Shown here one piece after another: positions 1 to 7,500 of a stretch of 43,081 nt of DNA (within the stretch, counting starts at the first letter, position 1; each line of letters begins with the position of its first letter). A program made the translations under genes and the position numbers. Below the pieces are notes generated by a model. That model was given only the letters and a program-made list of their open reading frames with translations, was not told where the DNA came from and made no database searches. The DNA is from Rhodospirillaceae bacterium (GTDB lineage Bacteria; Pseudomonadota; Alphaproteobacteria; Rhodospirillales; Casp-alpha2), in NCBI GenBank assembly GCA_002706405.1, contig PALN01000082.1, positions 1 through 43,081 of the forward strand, in the 5' to 3' direction.

Positions 1-21
1 AATGACACTGATCTTTGGTGA

Positions 22-99
<78 letters not shown>

Positions 100-106
100 C
101 AAATTC

Positions 107-140
107 AACGCCCTAACCTCAATTGGTTATGGGCGTTTTT
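107..140 (+). terminator. Intrinsic terminator after tRNA-fMet
   Basis: AACGCCCTAACC pairs with GGTTATGGGCGTT (one bulged T) across a short loop and runs into TTTTTGTTT. It follows the tRNA directly and closes its transcript. Confidence 0.9.
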
Positions 141-397
141 GTTTGCGCAAAGCGCAGCCCCAAAAACCCAGGGGTCAACCTATGGGAATTAGGTGAAATC
201 AAGTTCCTGCAAGTTTGAGCAAGGTGGAAGGCGCTGCGGGGATGAATCAAAACTCTACGCAGGGCCGATCATGACTAGGATGATGAGGCATTCGTGAATT
301 GTGTCAAGCAGGCCTATCGGGCCGGTAAGGATCTCACCGTAGTGGATGCGCCGGCCGCATTCCGCTCATGGCGGCGCGCCACCGGCCGAGTTCGCCG

Positions 398-430
398 AAA
401 AAGCCGATAGGGGGCATGCCCCCCTATCGG
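398..430 (-). terminator. Orphan intrinsic terminator, minus strand
   Basis: A perfect 11-bp stem (CCGATAGGGGG / CCCCCTATCGG, 5-nt loop) at 404-430 is followed on the minus strand by C and then TTTTT. This is a textbook rho-independent terminator for leftward transcription. No credible minus-strand gene ends just upstream of it at about 430-640. It may end a small RNA or be left over from a deleted gene. Confidence 0.75.
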
Positions 431-638
431 AATGAACACAACGTCCGTAAAGGGCAACATTTTGAAACCGGGCTCTCCCTCTAACTGGAGGGAAACAGGG
501 GCGCAGGTCAGTGTAGATGAAGATCTCCAGGGCGGCTGCCTCCGCGTCGCCAAGGAAATGCGGCGGCGCTTCCGCTCAATTCAATCCGTTTGATATGGCT
601 CAGTGCGCATACGCATCCCTACGCTTAACGTCAGCGTC

Positions 639-839
639 ATGAAACGAGCCCAGGCCGCACTTTCCGATCCAGTACGTCTTGCCGCTCTTGGGCTCTTGTG
701 GGAGGGGAAATTGCATCGTGTATGCGAGCTAATGGCCCGCGTCGGCGTGCGCCAAAGCCGGATGTCGCGGCATATGAAAGTACTACGCGAAGCAGGCTTG
801 GTCGTCGCCGTCGGCATCCTGCTCAATCAGATCTTCTGA
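639..839 (+). pseudogene. Truncated ArsR-family regulator remnant
   Basis: The frame gives LSDPVRLAALGLLWEG, then VCELMARVGVRQSRMSRHMK and VLREAGLVV. This is the winged-helix core of ArsR-family metal-responsive repressors, including the recognition helix. After about 55 residues the frame leaves the family and stops at residue 66; normal members have 95-120. The beta-wing and C-terminal helix are missing, and the next bases belong to an unrelated fragment. It probably cannot form a working dimer. The match is from memory of the family. Confidence 0.7.
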
Positions 840-850
840 AAGGAGACACC

Positions 851-1024
851 GATGGCGGCGCGGTCCTGGCCGACCCGGGGGGATCGTGGAGAGGGGCGGC
901 TGCGGTCCACGCCAAGATTCGTGAGATCACCAATCAGCCCGTCAAATACGTCATCGACACCGGTGGCCTGGACCATCGCTGGCTCGGCAACGGGTACTGG
1001 AAGGGGCAGGGGGCGACGCCGAGC
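851..1024 (+). pseudogene. Metallo-beta-lactamase-fold hydrolase fragment
   Basis: The frame carries AVLADPGG, then IREITNQPVKYVIDTGGLDH and LGNGYW, matching the first zinc-binding segment of MBL-fold hydrolases (typically IR..T..P..YVI.TH.H.DH..GN). The expected HxHxDH has decayed to TGGLDH, so the metal site is lost. There is no start codon with a ribosome site, and both ends of the domain are missing. It lies directly after the ArsR remnant in another frame. Confidence 0.6.
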
Positions 1025-1096
1025 ACGCTCAAACAGGAAGCGCGGTTTGACCTGCAAGACCACGAAATCATGGTTGGCCTGCGGTATCAATTTTGG
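1025..1096 (+). pseudogene. C-terminal strand of an outer-membrane beta-barrel, fragment
   Basis: In the same frame as the MBL remnant, about 24 residues end in DHEIMVGLRYQFW. This looks like the closing beta-strand of an alphaproteobacterial outer-membrane protein, which normally ends in an aromatic residue before the stop. Here the stop is lost and the frame reads on into proline-rich sequence. Only the tail of a gene remains. The assignment is tentative because the match is short. Confidence 0.4.
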
Positions 1097-1180
1097 TGTG
1101 ACCCGCCGCCAAAATCCCTGATCAACCCCGGGGGCGGCCCGCAGACGGTGCATAGGGCAACCCGGCCATCCGCACCCAAT

Positions 1181-1215
1181 AAAAAGCCCCCTGAACCAGC
1201 GCTCAGGGGGCTTAT
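1181..1215 (-). terminator. Intrinsic terminator of the ech operon
   Basis: An 11-bp stem, AAGCCCCCTGA / TCAGGGGGCTT, has an 8-nt loop. On the minus strand it is followed by TTTTTATT. It sits about 33 nt beyond the enoyl-CoA hydratase stop codon and ends the leftward operon. The plus-strand side also has a short T run, so it may work both ways. Confidence 0.88.
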
Positions 1216-1247
1216 TGCATTTCGGGGCCATGGGCTCGTGGGCGGCC

Positions 1248-2084
1248 TTACCGTCCCTTGAAGTTCGGCGGACGTTTGCTCAGGAACGCATCCATGCCTT
1301 CGTGGAAGTCCTCGCTCATGTAGCACATGAGCAGCAGATCGCGGCCGCCGCCGGGCGGCAGTTCCGGGCGCAGACGGCGCAGGGTTTCTTTCGCCGCGTA
1401 CAGGGTCAGGGGGGCGTACCCGGTGATTTGCCGGGCGATTTCCTCGGCTCTCGGGGCGACCTCGTCCGGCGTTTCCACCATCTCCGTGATGAACCCGCAG
1501 TCGAGGGCTTCGGGGGCTTCGATCATGCGGGCCCGGAAAATCAGGTCCTTGGCCCGGGCCGTGCCGATGAGGTCGGCAAGCCGGGCGAAGTTCGTCATCG
1601 AAAGGCAATTGCCCAGCGTGCGCGCGACCGGAAACCCGAACCGCGATCCGCGCGCCGCGATGCGCAGGTCACAGCAGGCGGCGATGCCGGCACCGCCGCC
1701 GGCGCAGGCACCGCGGATCGCCGCGATGGTGGGAATGCGGCACCGTTCAAGGGCGCCGAGCGTGCGGTCGATGCGGGCTTCGTAGGCCAGGGCGTCTTCT
1801 TCGGTGTCGAACGTGCGGAACTGGGACATGTCGGTCCCGGCGGCGAAGGCCTTTTCGCCGGCGCCGGTCAGGACGAGGGCGCGGATATCCCGTTTTTCGC
1901 TGGCGTCGACGCAGATCTGGGCCATGCGTTCGTACATGGCGAAGGTCATGGCGTTGCGCGACTGCGGGCGGTTGAAGGTAAGAAAGCCGATATTGTCGCG
2001 GACTTCATAGAGAAGATCCTCCCCCGCCTGGGCGGCGAGGTCGGCGTCGATTTCAATTTTTGGATCGGTCGGTGCGGTGGACAT
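1248..2084 (-). CDS. Enoyl-CoA hydratase/isomerase family protein
   Basis: This 278-residue protein has the crotonase fold. NRPQSRNAMTFAMYERM at about 39-55 is the early CoA-binding segment. The oxyanion-hole region reads GACAGGGAGIAACCDLRIAA, followed by SRFGFPVARTLGN. The C-terminal helix includes YAAKETLRRLRPELP. The family hydrates, isomerises or cleaves acyl-CoA thioesters; the exact reaction cannot be read from the sequence. It lies 54 nt downstream of a class III CoA-transferase on the same strand and probably acts on the CoA thioester that enzyme makes. AAGGA about 11 nt upstream supports the start. A terminator follows. Confidence 0.9.
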   Translation of the reverse strand: MSTAPTDPKIEIDADLAAQAGEDLLYEVRDNIGFLTFNRPQSRNAMTFAMYERMAQICVDASEKRDIRALVLTGAGEKAFAAGTDMSQFRTFDTEEDALAYEARIDRTLGALERCRIPTIAAIRGACAGGGAGIAACCDLRIAARGSRFGFPVARTLGNCLSMTNFARLADLIGTARAKDLIFRARMIEAPEALDCGFITEMVETPDEVAPRAEEIARQITGYAPLTLYAAKETLRRLRPELPPGGGRDLLLMCYMSEDFHEGMDAFLSKRPPNFKGR

Positions 2085-2138
2085 CAGAATACGGTCCTTG
2101 TCTGTGCGGTGAAGGGTCAGAGCCGGGGGCGGCGGTCG

Positions 2139-3332
2139 TTAGACGACGCCGGCCGACTTGAAGGCGGCGATTTCCTCTGGCGTATACCCGAACTCCTGCA
2201 GAATTTCATCGGAATGCTCGCTGCGCTCCGGCGGGGCGACCTTGAGGGCGCTGGGCGTCTTGTTCATCTTGATCGGCTGCGCGACCAGTTTCAATTCACC
2301 CAGTTCTTTGGACGTGACCGATTGCGCCATCTCCAAATGCTGGACCTGCGGATCGGCGAAGACCTTGTCGATGGTGTTGATCGGGCCGCAGGGCACGCCG
2401 GCTTCGTTGAAGCGGTCGATCCAGGTGGCGCTGTCGGCCGTCCGCAGGACGGCGTTGATGTCGTCGCCCAGGGCATCACGGTTCTGGGACCGCAGGCTCG
2501 CGGTCTTGTAGTCCGGATGTTCGATCCACCGTTCGGCATCGACCGCGCGGCAGAACCGTTCCCAGATCACCTGGCCCGTGACGGCAAGGTTGATGTAGCC
2601 GTCAGAGGTTTCGAACACGCCGGTGGGAATGGAGGTCGGATGGTTGTTTCCGGCCTGGGGCGGAACTTCACCGTCGATCAGCCAGCGCGTGGCCTGGAAA
2701 TCGAGCATGGCGATCTGCGCCTGCAGAAGCGAGGTCTGCACCCATTGGCCTTCGCCGATTTCATCGCGGGCCAGCAGCGCGACCATGATGCCGAGCGCGC
2801 AATAGAGGCCGGCGGTCAGGTCGGCGATCGGAATGCCGACACGCATGGGGCCTTCGCCCGGCTTGCCGGTGATCGACATCAGCCCGCCCATGCCTTGGGC
2901 GATCTGATCGAAGCCGGGACGCTTGGCATAGGGGCCGTCCTGCCCGAATCCGGAAATCGATGCGTACACCAACTGCGGGTTGATGGCGCTCAGGCTTTTG
3001 TAATCGATGCCCAGCCGGTCCTTCACATCGGGCCGGAAATTCTCGACGACGACGTCGGCCTTTTCGATCAGGCGCTTGAGAACGGCCAATCCCTCCGGGG
3101 ATTTCAGGTTGAGGGTCAGGGCGCGCTTGTTGCGATGGAGATTCTGGAAATCCGAGCCGTGCCGGGGGCCGCCCGGGCCTTCGGCGGCATCCATGGCTTC
3201 CGGCAGTTCGACCTTGATCACATTGGCGCCCCAGTCGGCCAGTTGGCGGACGCAGGTGGGGCCGGATCGAACGCGGGTCAGGTCGATGACGGTGAAACGC
3301 TTGAGTGCGGGCGACGCAGGTGTAAACGGCAT
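2139..3332 (-). CDS. CaiB/BaiF family (class III) CoA-transferase
   Basis: This protein of about 397 residues moves CoA between carboxylic acids. Family segments include VIDLTRVRSGPTCVRQLADW with GANVIKVE just after, then FQNLHRNKRALTLNLKSPEG, VVENFRPDVKDRLGIDY and SISGFGQDGPYAKRPGFDQI. The start is placed at the ATG at 3332 because CTGGAGGAC precedes it by 5 nt. A longer frame to 3428 would run through the operator region. It heads a two-gene operon with the enoyl-CoA hydratase and diverges from a GntR regulator and a TTT transporter, so it probably activates the imported carboxylate. The substrate is unknown. In the family numbering the catalytic Asp is expected soon after the FGQDGPYAKRPG region; I did not identify it with certainty. 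Confidence 0.92.
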   Translation of the reverse strand: MPFTPASPALKRFTVIDLTRVRSGPTCVRQLADWGANVIKVELPEAMDAAEGPGGPRHGSDFQNLHRNKRALTLNLKSPEGLAVLKRLIEKADVVVENFRPDVKDRLGIDYKSLSAINPQLVYASISGFGQDGPYAKRPGFDQIAQGMGGLMSITGKPGEGPMRVGIPIADLTAGLYCALGIMVALLARDEIGEGQWVQTSLLQAQIAMLDFQATRWLIDGEVPPQAGNNHPTSIPTGVFETSDGYINLAVTGQVIWERFCRAVDAERWIEHPDYKTASLRSQNRDALGDDINAVLRTADSATWIDRFNEAGVPCGPINTIDKVFADPQVQHLEMAQSVTSKELGELKLVAQPIKMNKTPSALKVAPPERSEHSDEILQEFGYTPEEIAAFKSAGVV

Positions 3333-3375
3333 TGATGTCCTCCAGTTTTGTGCGGCGAAGGTGATATTCAAAGTG

Positions 3376-3412
3376 TATATTGTCAACAATATATCGAATA
3401 CATTTTTCGATA
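3376..3412. promoter_or_regulatory. Paired inverted repeats, probable GntR operators
   Basis: Two inverted repeats sit in the AT-rich gap between the divergent CoA-transferase and gntR genes. The first is TATATTGT-CA-ACAATATA at 3376-3393. The second is TATCGAA-N7-TTCGATA at 3392-3412. They share two bases and lie where both promoters should be. FadR-subfamily GntR proteins bind short palindromes of this kind. That this GntR protein binds them is inference. Confidence 0.6.
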
Positions 3413-3452
3413 TACGATTGACATTCAACCGAGGCTGGGGGCTAATCGGGCC

Positions 3453-4193
3453 ATGACGGAGAATGTTTCAGACGCCATCGCCCTGCGTCGCGCCGAGTCA
3501 CTGACTGCGATCGTCCAACGGGAATTGGAACGAATGATCGTGGTGGGGGAGTTGCGCGCGGGTGATCGCCTCAATGAACAGGCGCTGGCACAGCGGTTCG
3601 GCGTCAGCCGTGGCCCGGTTCGCGAGGCCATGCGCGCCCTGGAATGCGCGAACCTGGTTTCCACCCGCCTGAACCAGGGGTTCTTCGTCCGCGAAATCTC
3701 GCCGGAGGAAATCGCCGAAATTTACGATATGCGAGCCGTTGTTTACGGCTTCATCTGCGCGCGGTTGGCAACCACGATTTCCGCCGAGGCGCTGGCGGCA
3801 CTCGATGCCGCCATCGAGGAAATGGATACCGCCATCGCCACCGGGGACGGGAAGGAATATTACCGCCTGAACCTGGCGTTTCATGAGCAGACCATCGTTT
3901 GCGCAGCCCACAACTGCGCGCAGCAAACCTATCGGTCCCTGATCAACGAGAGCCATTTGGCCCGTCAGCGGTCGTTGGTCGAGCCGGAGCGCATGCGGGA
4001 ATCAAACGCCGAACATCGGCGCCTTGTCGAGGCGCTCAAGGCGGGTGATGCCGAGCTGGCCCGTGAGTTGGGCAATAAACACGTTCTTGCGGGGCGTCGG
4101 CGCTGGAAAGCATCCGTTGCCGAAGAAGACGCGATTGCAGCGTCCGTGCCGCCCCATGGGGCGGCGGCCGGCGCAACCTTGGTCCACAAGTAA
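3453..4193 (+). CDS. GntR family (FadR/FCD type) transcriptional regulator
   Basis: A 246-residue regulator. The N-terminal winged helix (about residues 10-80) shows IVGELRAGDRLNEQALAQRF-type sequence, then GVSRGPVREAMRALE. A helical FCD effector domain follows, with ISPEEIAEIYDMRAVVYGFI and metal-site-like residues in LAFHEQTI and NAEHRRLVEAL. The start at 3453 gives the usual FCD length; an upstream extension would overlap the operators. It diverges from the CoA-transferase operon and precedes tctCBA, so it probably represses one or both units until a carboxylate or its CoA ester is present. Confidence 0.9.
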   Translation: MTENVSDAIALRRAESLTAIVQRELERMIVVGELRAGDRLNEQALAQRFGVSRGPVREAMRALECANLVSTRLNQGFFVREISPEEIAEIYDMRAVVYGFICARLATTISAEALAALDAAIEEMDTAIATGDGKEYYRLNLAFHEQTIVCAAHNCAQQTYRSLINESHLARQRSLVEPERMRESNAEHRRLVEALKAGDAELARELGNKHVLAGRRRWKASVAEEDAIAASVPPHGAAAGATLVHK

Positions 4194-4249
4194 ACGGCAG
4201 CCAGATCAAGAAAACACGACCTTTAAGAAAATTCAAAGTCCGTGACCTG

Positions 4250-4293
4250 CCTCCATTTTCGAATGGGGCGGGTCGTCAAATCAAAAATGGAGG
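4250..4293 (+). promoter_or_regulatory. Leader hairpin that would mask the tctC ribosome-binding site
   Basis: CCTCCATTTT (4250-4259) is perfectly complementary to AAAATGGAGG (4284-4293), with 24 nt between. The right arm contains the Shine-Dalgarno GGAGG, which lies 8 nt before the tctC ATG. If the leader folds, the ribosome site is closed. No T run follows, so it is not a terminator. Confidence 0.6.
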
Positions 4294-4301
4294 AAAGTTC
4301 A

Positions 4302-5285
4302 ATGCGACTTCACAAAACAATCAGCGTGGCGGCCCGGGCCCTGGCCCTGGCGGGCGCTGTCTTGATTCCGACGCTTTCGTCGGGCGCCGCGACGGCGGAC
4401 AATTACCCGAGCGAACGTCTGAACTGGACGATCGCCTTCGGGCCGGGCGGGGGCAACGACATCATGTCCCGCACGATCATCTCGATCCTGGAAAAGTACA
4501 AGCTGTATCCCGGCGAGATCGTGGCCCAGAACCGCTCGGGCGGCAGTGGTGCCGTTGGTTGGGGATATCTCTTCAATCAGAAGGGCAATCCCTATCACAT
4601 CTCCTCGACCTCGGGCAGCTTCATCACTACGCCGCTGAAGGCGAAAACGCCCTGGACGCCCACGAGCTTCGTTCCCGTCGCGCTGCTTGCGGCCGACGAT
4701 CTGGTCCTGGTCGTGAACAAAACGTCCAAGATCAAGGACTTCGACCAGTTCATCAAGGAAGCCAAGGCCACCCCCCTCGCCATCGGCGGGATGGGCGCGG
4801 TCAACGTCGATTTCATCGTCCCGACGCTGTTGGCTGAAAAGGCTGGTTTTAAATTCGACTACGTCTCCTTCAACAAACAGGGCGAGCTGACGACGGCTCT
4901 GCTGTCGAGCGCCCTTGATGCCATGGTCGCCAACCCGGGCGATGTTGCCGGGTTGCTGGAATCCGGCGACCTGCGTGCCCTCGGCTTCTCCGGAACGAAG
5001 ACCCCCGACTCGTTGAAGGGCGTTCCCACGTTCGGCGAAAAGGGTTTCGAGCTCGGCATTTCCATGCCGCGTGGTGTGGTGCTGCCCCCCGATGCGCCGA
5101 AGGAAGCCCAGGAGTGGTGGATCGCAACCATGAAGAAGGTTGTCGAAAAGCCGGAATGGGCCGAATACGTCAAGAAGCATGAGCTGACCGAAACCGTCCT
5201 GTGGGGCGATGAGTTCGGCAAGTTCCTGGGAACTTCCCAAGACGAATTTGCCCGCATCCTCAAAGCATCGGGCGCAATCAAGTAA
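4302..5285 (+). CDS. tctC: TTT transporter substrate-binding protein, TctC family
   Basis: This 327-residue periplasmic binding protein belongs to the Bug/TctC family. The signal peptide is residues 1-30 (RALALAGAVLIPTLSS, cleavage near ATADN). The mature part begins YPSERLNWTIAFGPGGGNDI, the family's first ligand-binding loop, and continues with VAQNRSGGSGAVGWGYL and VPVALLAADDLVLVV. GGAGG 8 nt upstream fixes the start at 4302. TctC proteins deliver carboxylates to the TctAB permease encoded next. The neighbouring CoA-transferase suggests the ligand is then activated with CoA. The ligand itself is unknown. Confidence 0.93.
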   Translation: MRLHKTISVAARALALAGAVLIPTLSSGAATADNYPSERLNWTIAFGPGGGNDIMSRTIISILEKYKLYPGEIVAQNRSGGSGAVGWGYLFNQKGNPYHISSTSGSFITTPLKAKTPWTPTSFVPVALLAADDLVLVVNKTSKIKDFDQFIKEAKATPLAIGGMGAVNVDFIVPTLLAEKAGFKFDYVSFNKQGELTTALLSSALDAMVANPGDVAGLLESGDLRALGFSGTKTPDSLKGVPTFGEKGFELGISMPRGVVLPPDAPKEAQEWWIATMKKVVEKPEWAEYVKKHELTETVLWGDEFGKFLGTSQDEFARILKASGAIK

Positions 5286-5300
5286 TCGTGCATTTGGTGT

Positions 5301-5335
5301 CGGCCGCCTGCCGGACGTTTGTCCGCGGGCGGCCG
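5301..5335 (+). promoter_or_regulatory. Intercistronic hairpin after tctC
   Basis: CGGCCGCC / GGCGGCCG encloses an inner CGGAC-GTTT-GTCCG stem with a small internal loop. No T tract follows. Hairpins behind a binding-protein gene often stabilise its mRNA or reduce read-through into the permease genes, which would suit a binding protein needed in excess. Confidence 0.55.
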
Positions 5336-5448
5336 GTGTCACCGGTTAGACGACCACCATTTATCTTTCAAGCCGCCCCGATCGATGACGGGGCCGTATT
5401 GGTTTAATCATTATTCGTGCAACCTGAACGCCAAGGTAGTCCTGCCCC

Positions 5449-5895
5449 ATGCGAATAGCCTTCATGACCGCCCTATTGCTCTTGTCCGTGTTTTATGCGG
5501 CCTTGGCATTTTCGGATTTGAATTTTCTCAGTGCCCGCGGTCGGATCGGGCCGGGCTTTTTCCCGCAGATCATCGCCTCCCTGCTGGTTGCCTTCATGCT
5601 CTATAACGTGGTGTTGGATTACCGGCGCCGTGATGGCGATGACGCGGTGTCCGTCAACTGGGCCGTGACCCTCGCGGTTGTCGCCATGGTCGGGTTGCTG
5701 GTCGTTGCCAGTCATTTCCTGGGCGCGCTGCCGGGGATGGTGATCTTCATGCTGCTTGCCCTGTCGGTGCTTAACCGGGGACAGCATGTCACCAACCTGT
5801 TGGTCGGCGTCTTGTTACCCATCGGCCTGTTCACCTTGTTCAGGTACTCGCTCAACGCGGCGATGCCGCCCGGTATGTTGGGTCTTCCGCTTTAG
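5449..5895 (+). CDS. tctB: TTT transporter small membrane subunit, TctB family
   Basis: A 148-residue membrane protein with about four hydrophobic helices, e.g. MTALLLLSVFYAALAFS, FFPQIIASLLVAFMLYNVVL, WAVTLAVVAMVGLLVVAS and LPGMVIFMLLALSVL. The segment ARGRIGPGFFPQ is typical of TctB (DUF1468). It forms the permease together with TctA, encoded 55 nt downstream. The ribosome site is weak, which may reflect low subunit demand relative to TctC. Confidence 0.88.
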   Translation: MRIAFMTALLLLSVFYAALAFSDLNFLSARGRIGPGFFPQIIASLLVAFMLYNVVLDYRRRDGDDAVSVNWAVTLAVVAMVGLLVVASHFLGALPGMVIFMLLALSVLNRGQHVTNLLVGVLLPIGLFTLFRYSLNAAMPPGMLGLPL

Positions 5896-5950
5896 GGCGG
5901 ACGAGACCATTCGCTGATCCGGCTTTCGAATTTTACAGGCAGTCCTCGAC

Positions 5951-7465
5951 ATGGAAATTTTTGACAATCTCTTCCTCGGTCTCTCCGTGGCCATCTCTCC
6001 GATCAATCTGGTTTATCTGATGCTGGGATCGCTGATCGGGATGATCATCGGCATCATCCCCGGATTCGGGCCCGCGGCGGGTTTGTCGATCCTGCTGCCG
6101 CTGACCTTCGGGATGGACCCGACCGGTGCCATCATCATGCTCGCGGCCATCTACTACGGCGCCATGTACGGCGGCACAATCACATCGATCCTTCTCAACA
6201 CGCCCGGTGAATCCGCCGTGGTGGCGTCCACGTTCGATGGTTTTCCGCTTGCCCAACAGGGGCGCGCCGGCCCGGCGCTGGTCATGCAGGCGGTCGCGTC
6301 CTTCGTCGGCGGGACGGTTGGGGTCATTTTGATCTCGGTTCTCGCCGCGACCTTCGCGACGGTGACCCGCAATTTCGGCCCGCCCGAATTCTTCATGCTC
6401 GTCATGATGGGGATCGTGACGCTCGTCGTGCTGATCGGTGAAAACTGGCGCTACGGCGCGATTTCGGCGCTGATCGGTTTCGCCATCGGCACCGTCGGGG
6501 TCGATCTGGAAACCGGGATTCAGCGCTTCACCTTCGGCTCGGCCGAACTGATCAGCGGGGTCGGCTTCATTCCGATCGCGATCGGCCTGTTCGGGCTGGG
6601 TGAGTTGTTTTACGCCTTTTATCAGGGCCTTCATCGCGCCGGCAGCGGCGGCATCATCCAGTATCAGAGCGAGGATCGTTTCTGGCCGACCATTCGGGAC
6701 TGGCTGGATTCACGCTTGGCCTTCGTCCGGGGCTCGATCCTGGGCTTCTGCATCGGCGTCGTGCCGGGTGCCGGTGCCACCGTCGCTTCCCTGATGGCCT
6801 ATTCGATCGAGAAATCGTCGTCGCGGACGCCGGAGAAATTCGGCAAGGGGGCGATGGAAGGGCTTGTCGCGCCCGAATGCGCCAACAATGCCGCGTCCTC
6901 GGGTGCCATGGTGCCGTTGCTGACGCTGGGCATTCCGGGCTCTGCCTCCACGGCGGTCTTGCTGGCCGCGTTGTTGATGTGGGGTCTGAAACCGGGGCCG
7001 CTGCTGATGGAACAGAACCCCGAGTTTGCCTGGGGCTTGGTTGCCAGCATGTATCTGGGCAACATGGCGCTGCTCGCGATCAGCATATTCGCGATCCCGT
7101 TGTTCGTGCTGTTCATCAAGCTGCCGTATCGAATCCTGGCGCCCGCCGTCATTCTCGTGTGCACGATGGGAACCTTCAGCGTCCACGGCAGCATCGTCGA
7201 AGTCTGGCTGATGGTCGGCGCCGGGGTCATCGGGTTTTTCATGAAGCTGTACGGCTTCTCTCCCGCGGCGACGGTGCTGGCCTTGGTGCTCGGCCCGCTG
7301 GCGGAAGAAACCTTGCGGCAGACGTTGATCATTTCCCGCGGATCGCCGTGGATCTTCATCGAGCGCGGGATGTCGCTGGGCATCCTCATCATCACCCTTG
7401 GCGTCATCGTGTTCGGGATCTGGATGGGGCGGTCGAGGAAGAAGCTGCGCGCCAGGATGACCTGA
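5951..7465 (+). CDS. tctA: TTT transporter large membrane subunit, TctA family
   Basis: A 504-residue polytopic inner-membrane protein. Family signatures include MIIGIIPGFGPAAGLSILLP near the N-terminus, YYGAMYGGTITSILLNTPGE, and the second half-repeat GFCIGVVPGAGATVASLMAY with VAPECANNAASSGAMVPLLT and LGIPGSASTAVLLAAL. The two GxxPGxGP/A-type segments are the inverted-repeat ligand loops of the family. The length matches usual TctA (about 500). It completes the tctCBA operon and drives uptake with the proton or sodium gradient. Confidence 0.95.
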   Translation: MEIFDNLFLGLSVAISPINLVYLMLGSLIGMIIGIIPGFGPAAGLSILLPLTFGMDPTGAIIMLAAIYYGAMYGGTITSILLNTPGESAVVASTFDGFPLAQQGRAGPALVMQAVASFVGGTVGVILISVLAATFATVTRNFGPPEFFMLVMMGIVTLVVLIGENWRYGAISALIGFAIGTVGVDLETGIQRFTFGSAELISGVGFIPIAIGLFGLGELFYAFYQGLHRAGSGGIIQYQSEDRFWPTIRDWLDSRLAFVRGSILGFCIGVVPGAGATVASLMAYSIEKSSSRTPEKFGKGAMEGLVAPECANNAASSGAMVPLLTLGIPGSASTAVLLAALLMWGLKPGPLLMEQNPEFAWGLVASMYLGNMALLAISIFAIPLFVLFIKLPYRILAPAVILVCTMGTFSVHGSIVEVWLMVGAGVIGFFMKLYGFSPAATVLALVLGPLAEETLRQTLIISRGSPWIFIERGMSLGILIITLGVIVFGIWMGRSRKKLRARMT

Positions 7466-7500
7466 CCGCCTGAGATGGGGCGGGGGGCGGCCGCGCGCTG

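Noticed and set aside
1215-3335. A 706-codon open frame on the plus strand
   Set aside because: It is antisense to the enoyl-CoA hydratase and CoA-transferase genes, has no family sequence, and arises from GC-rich codon bias.
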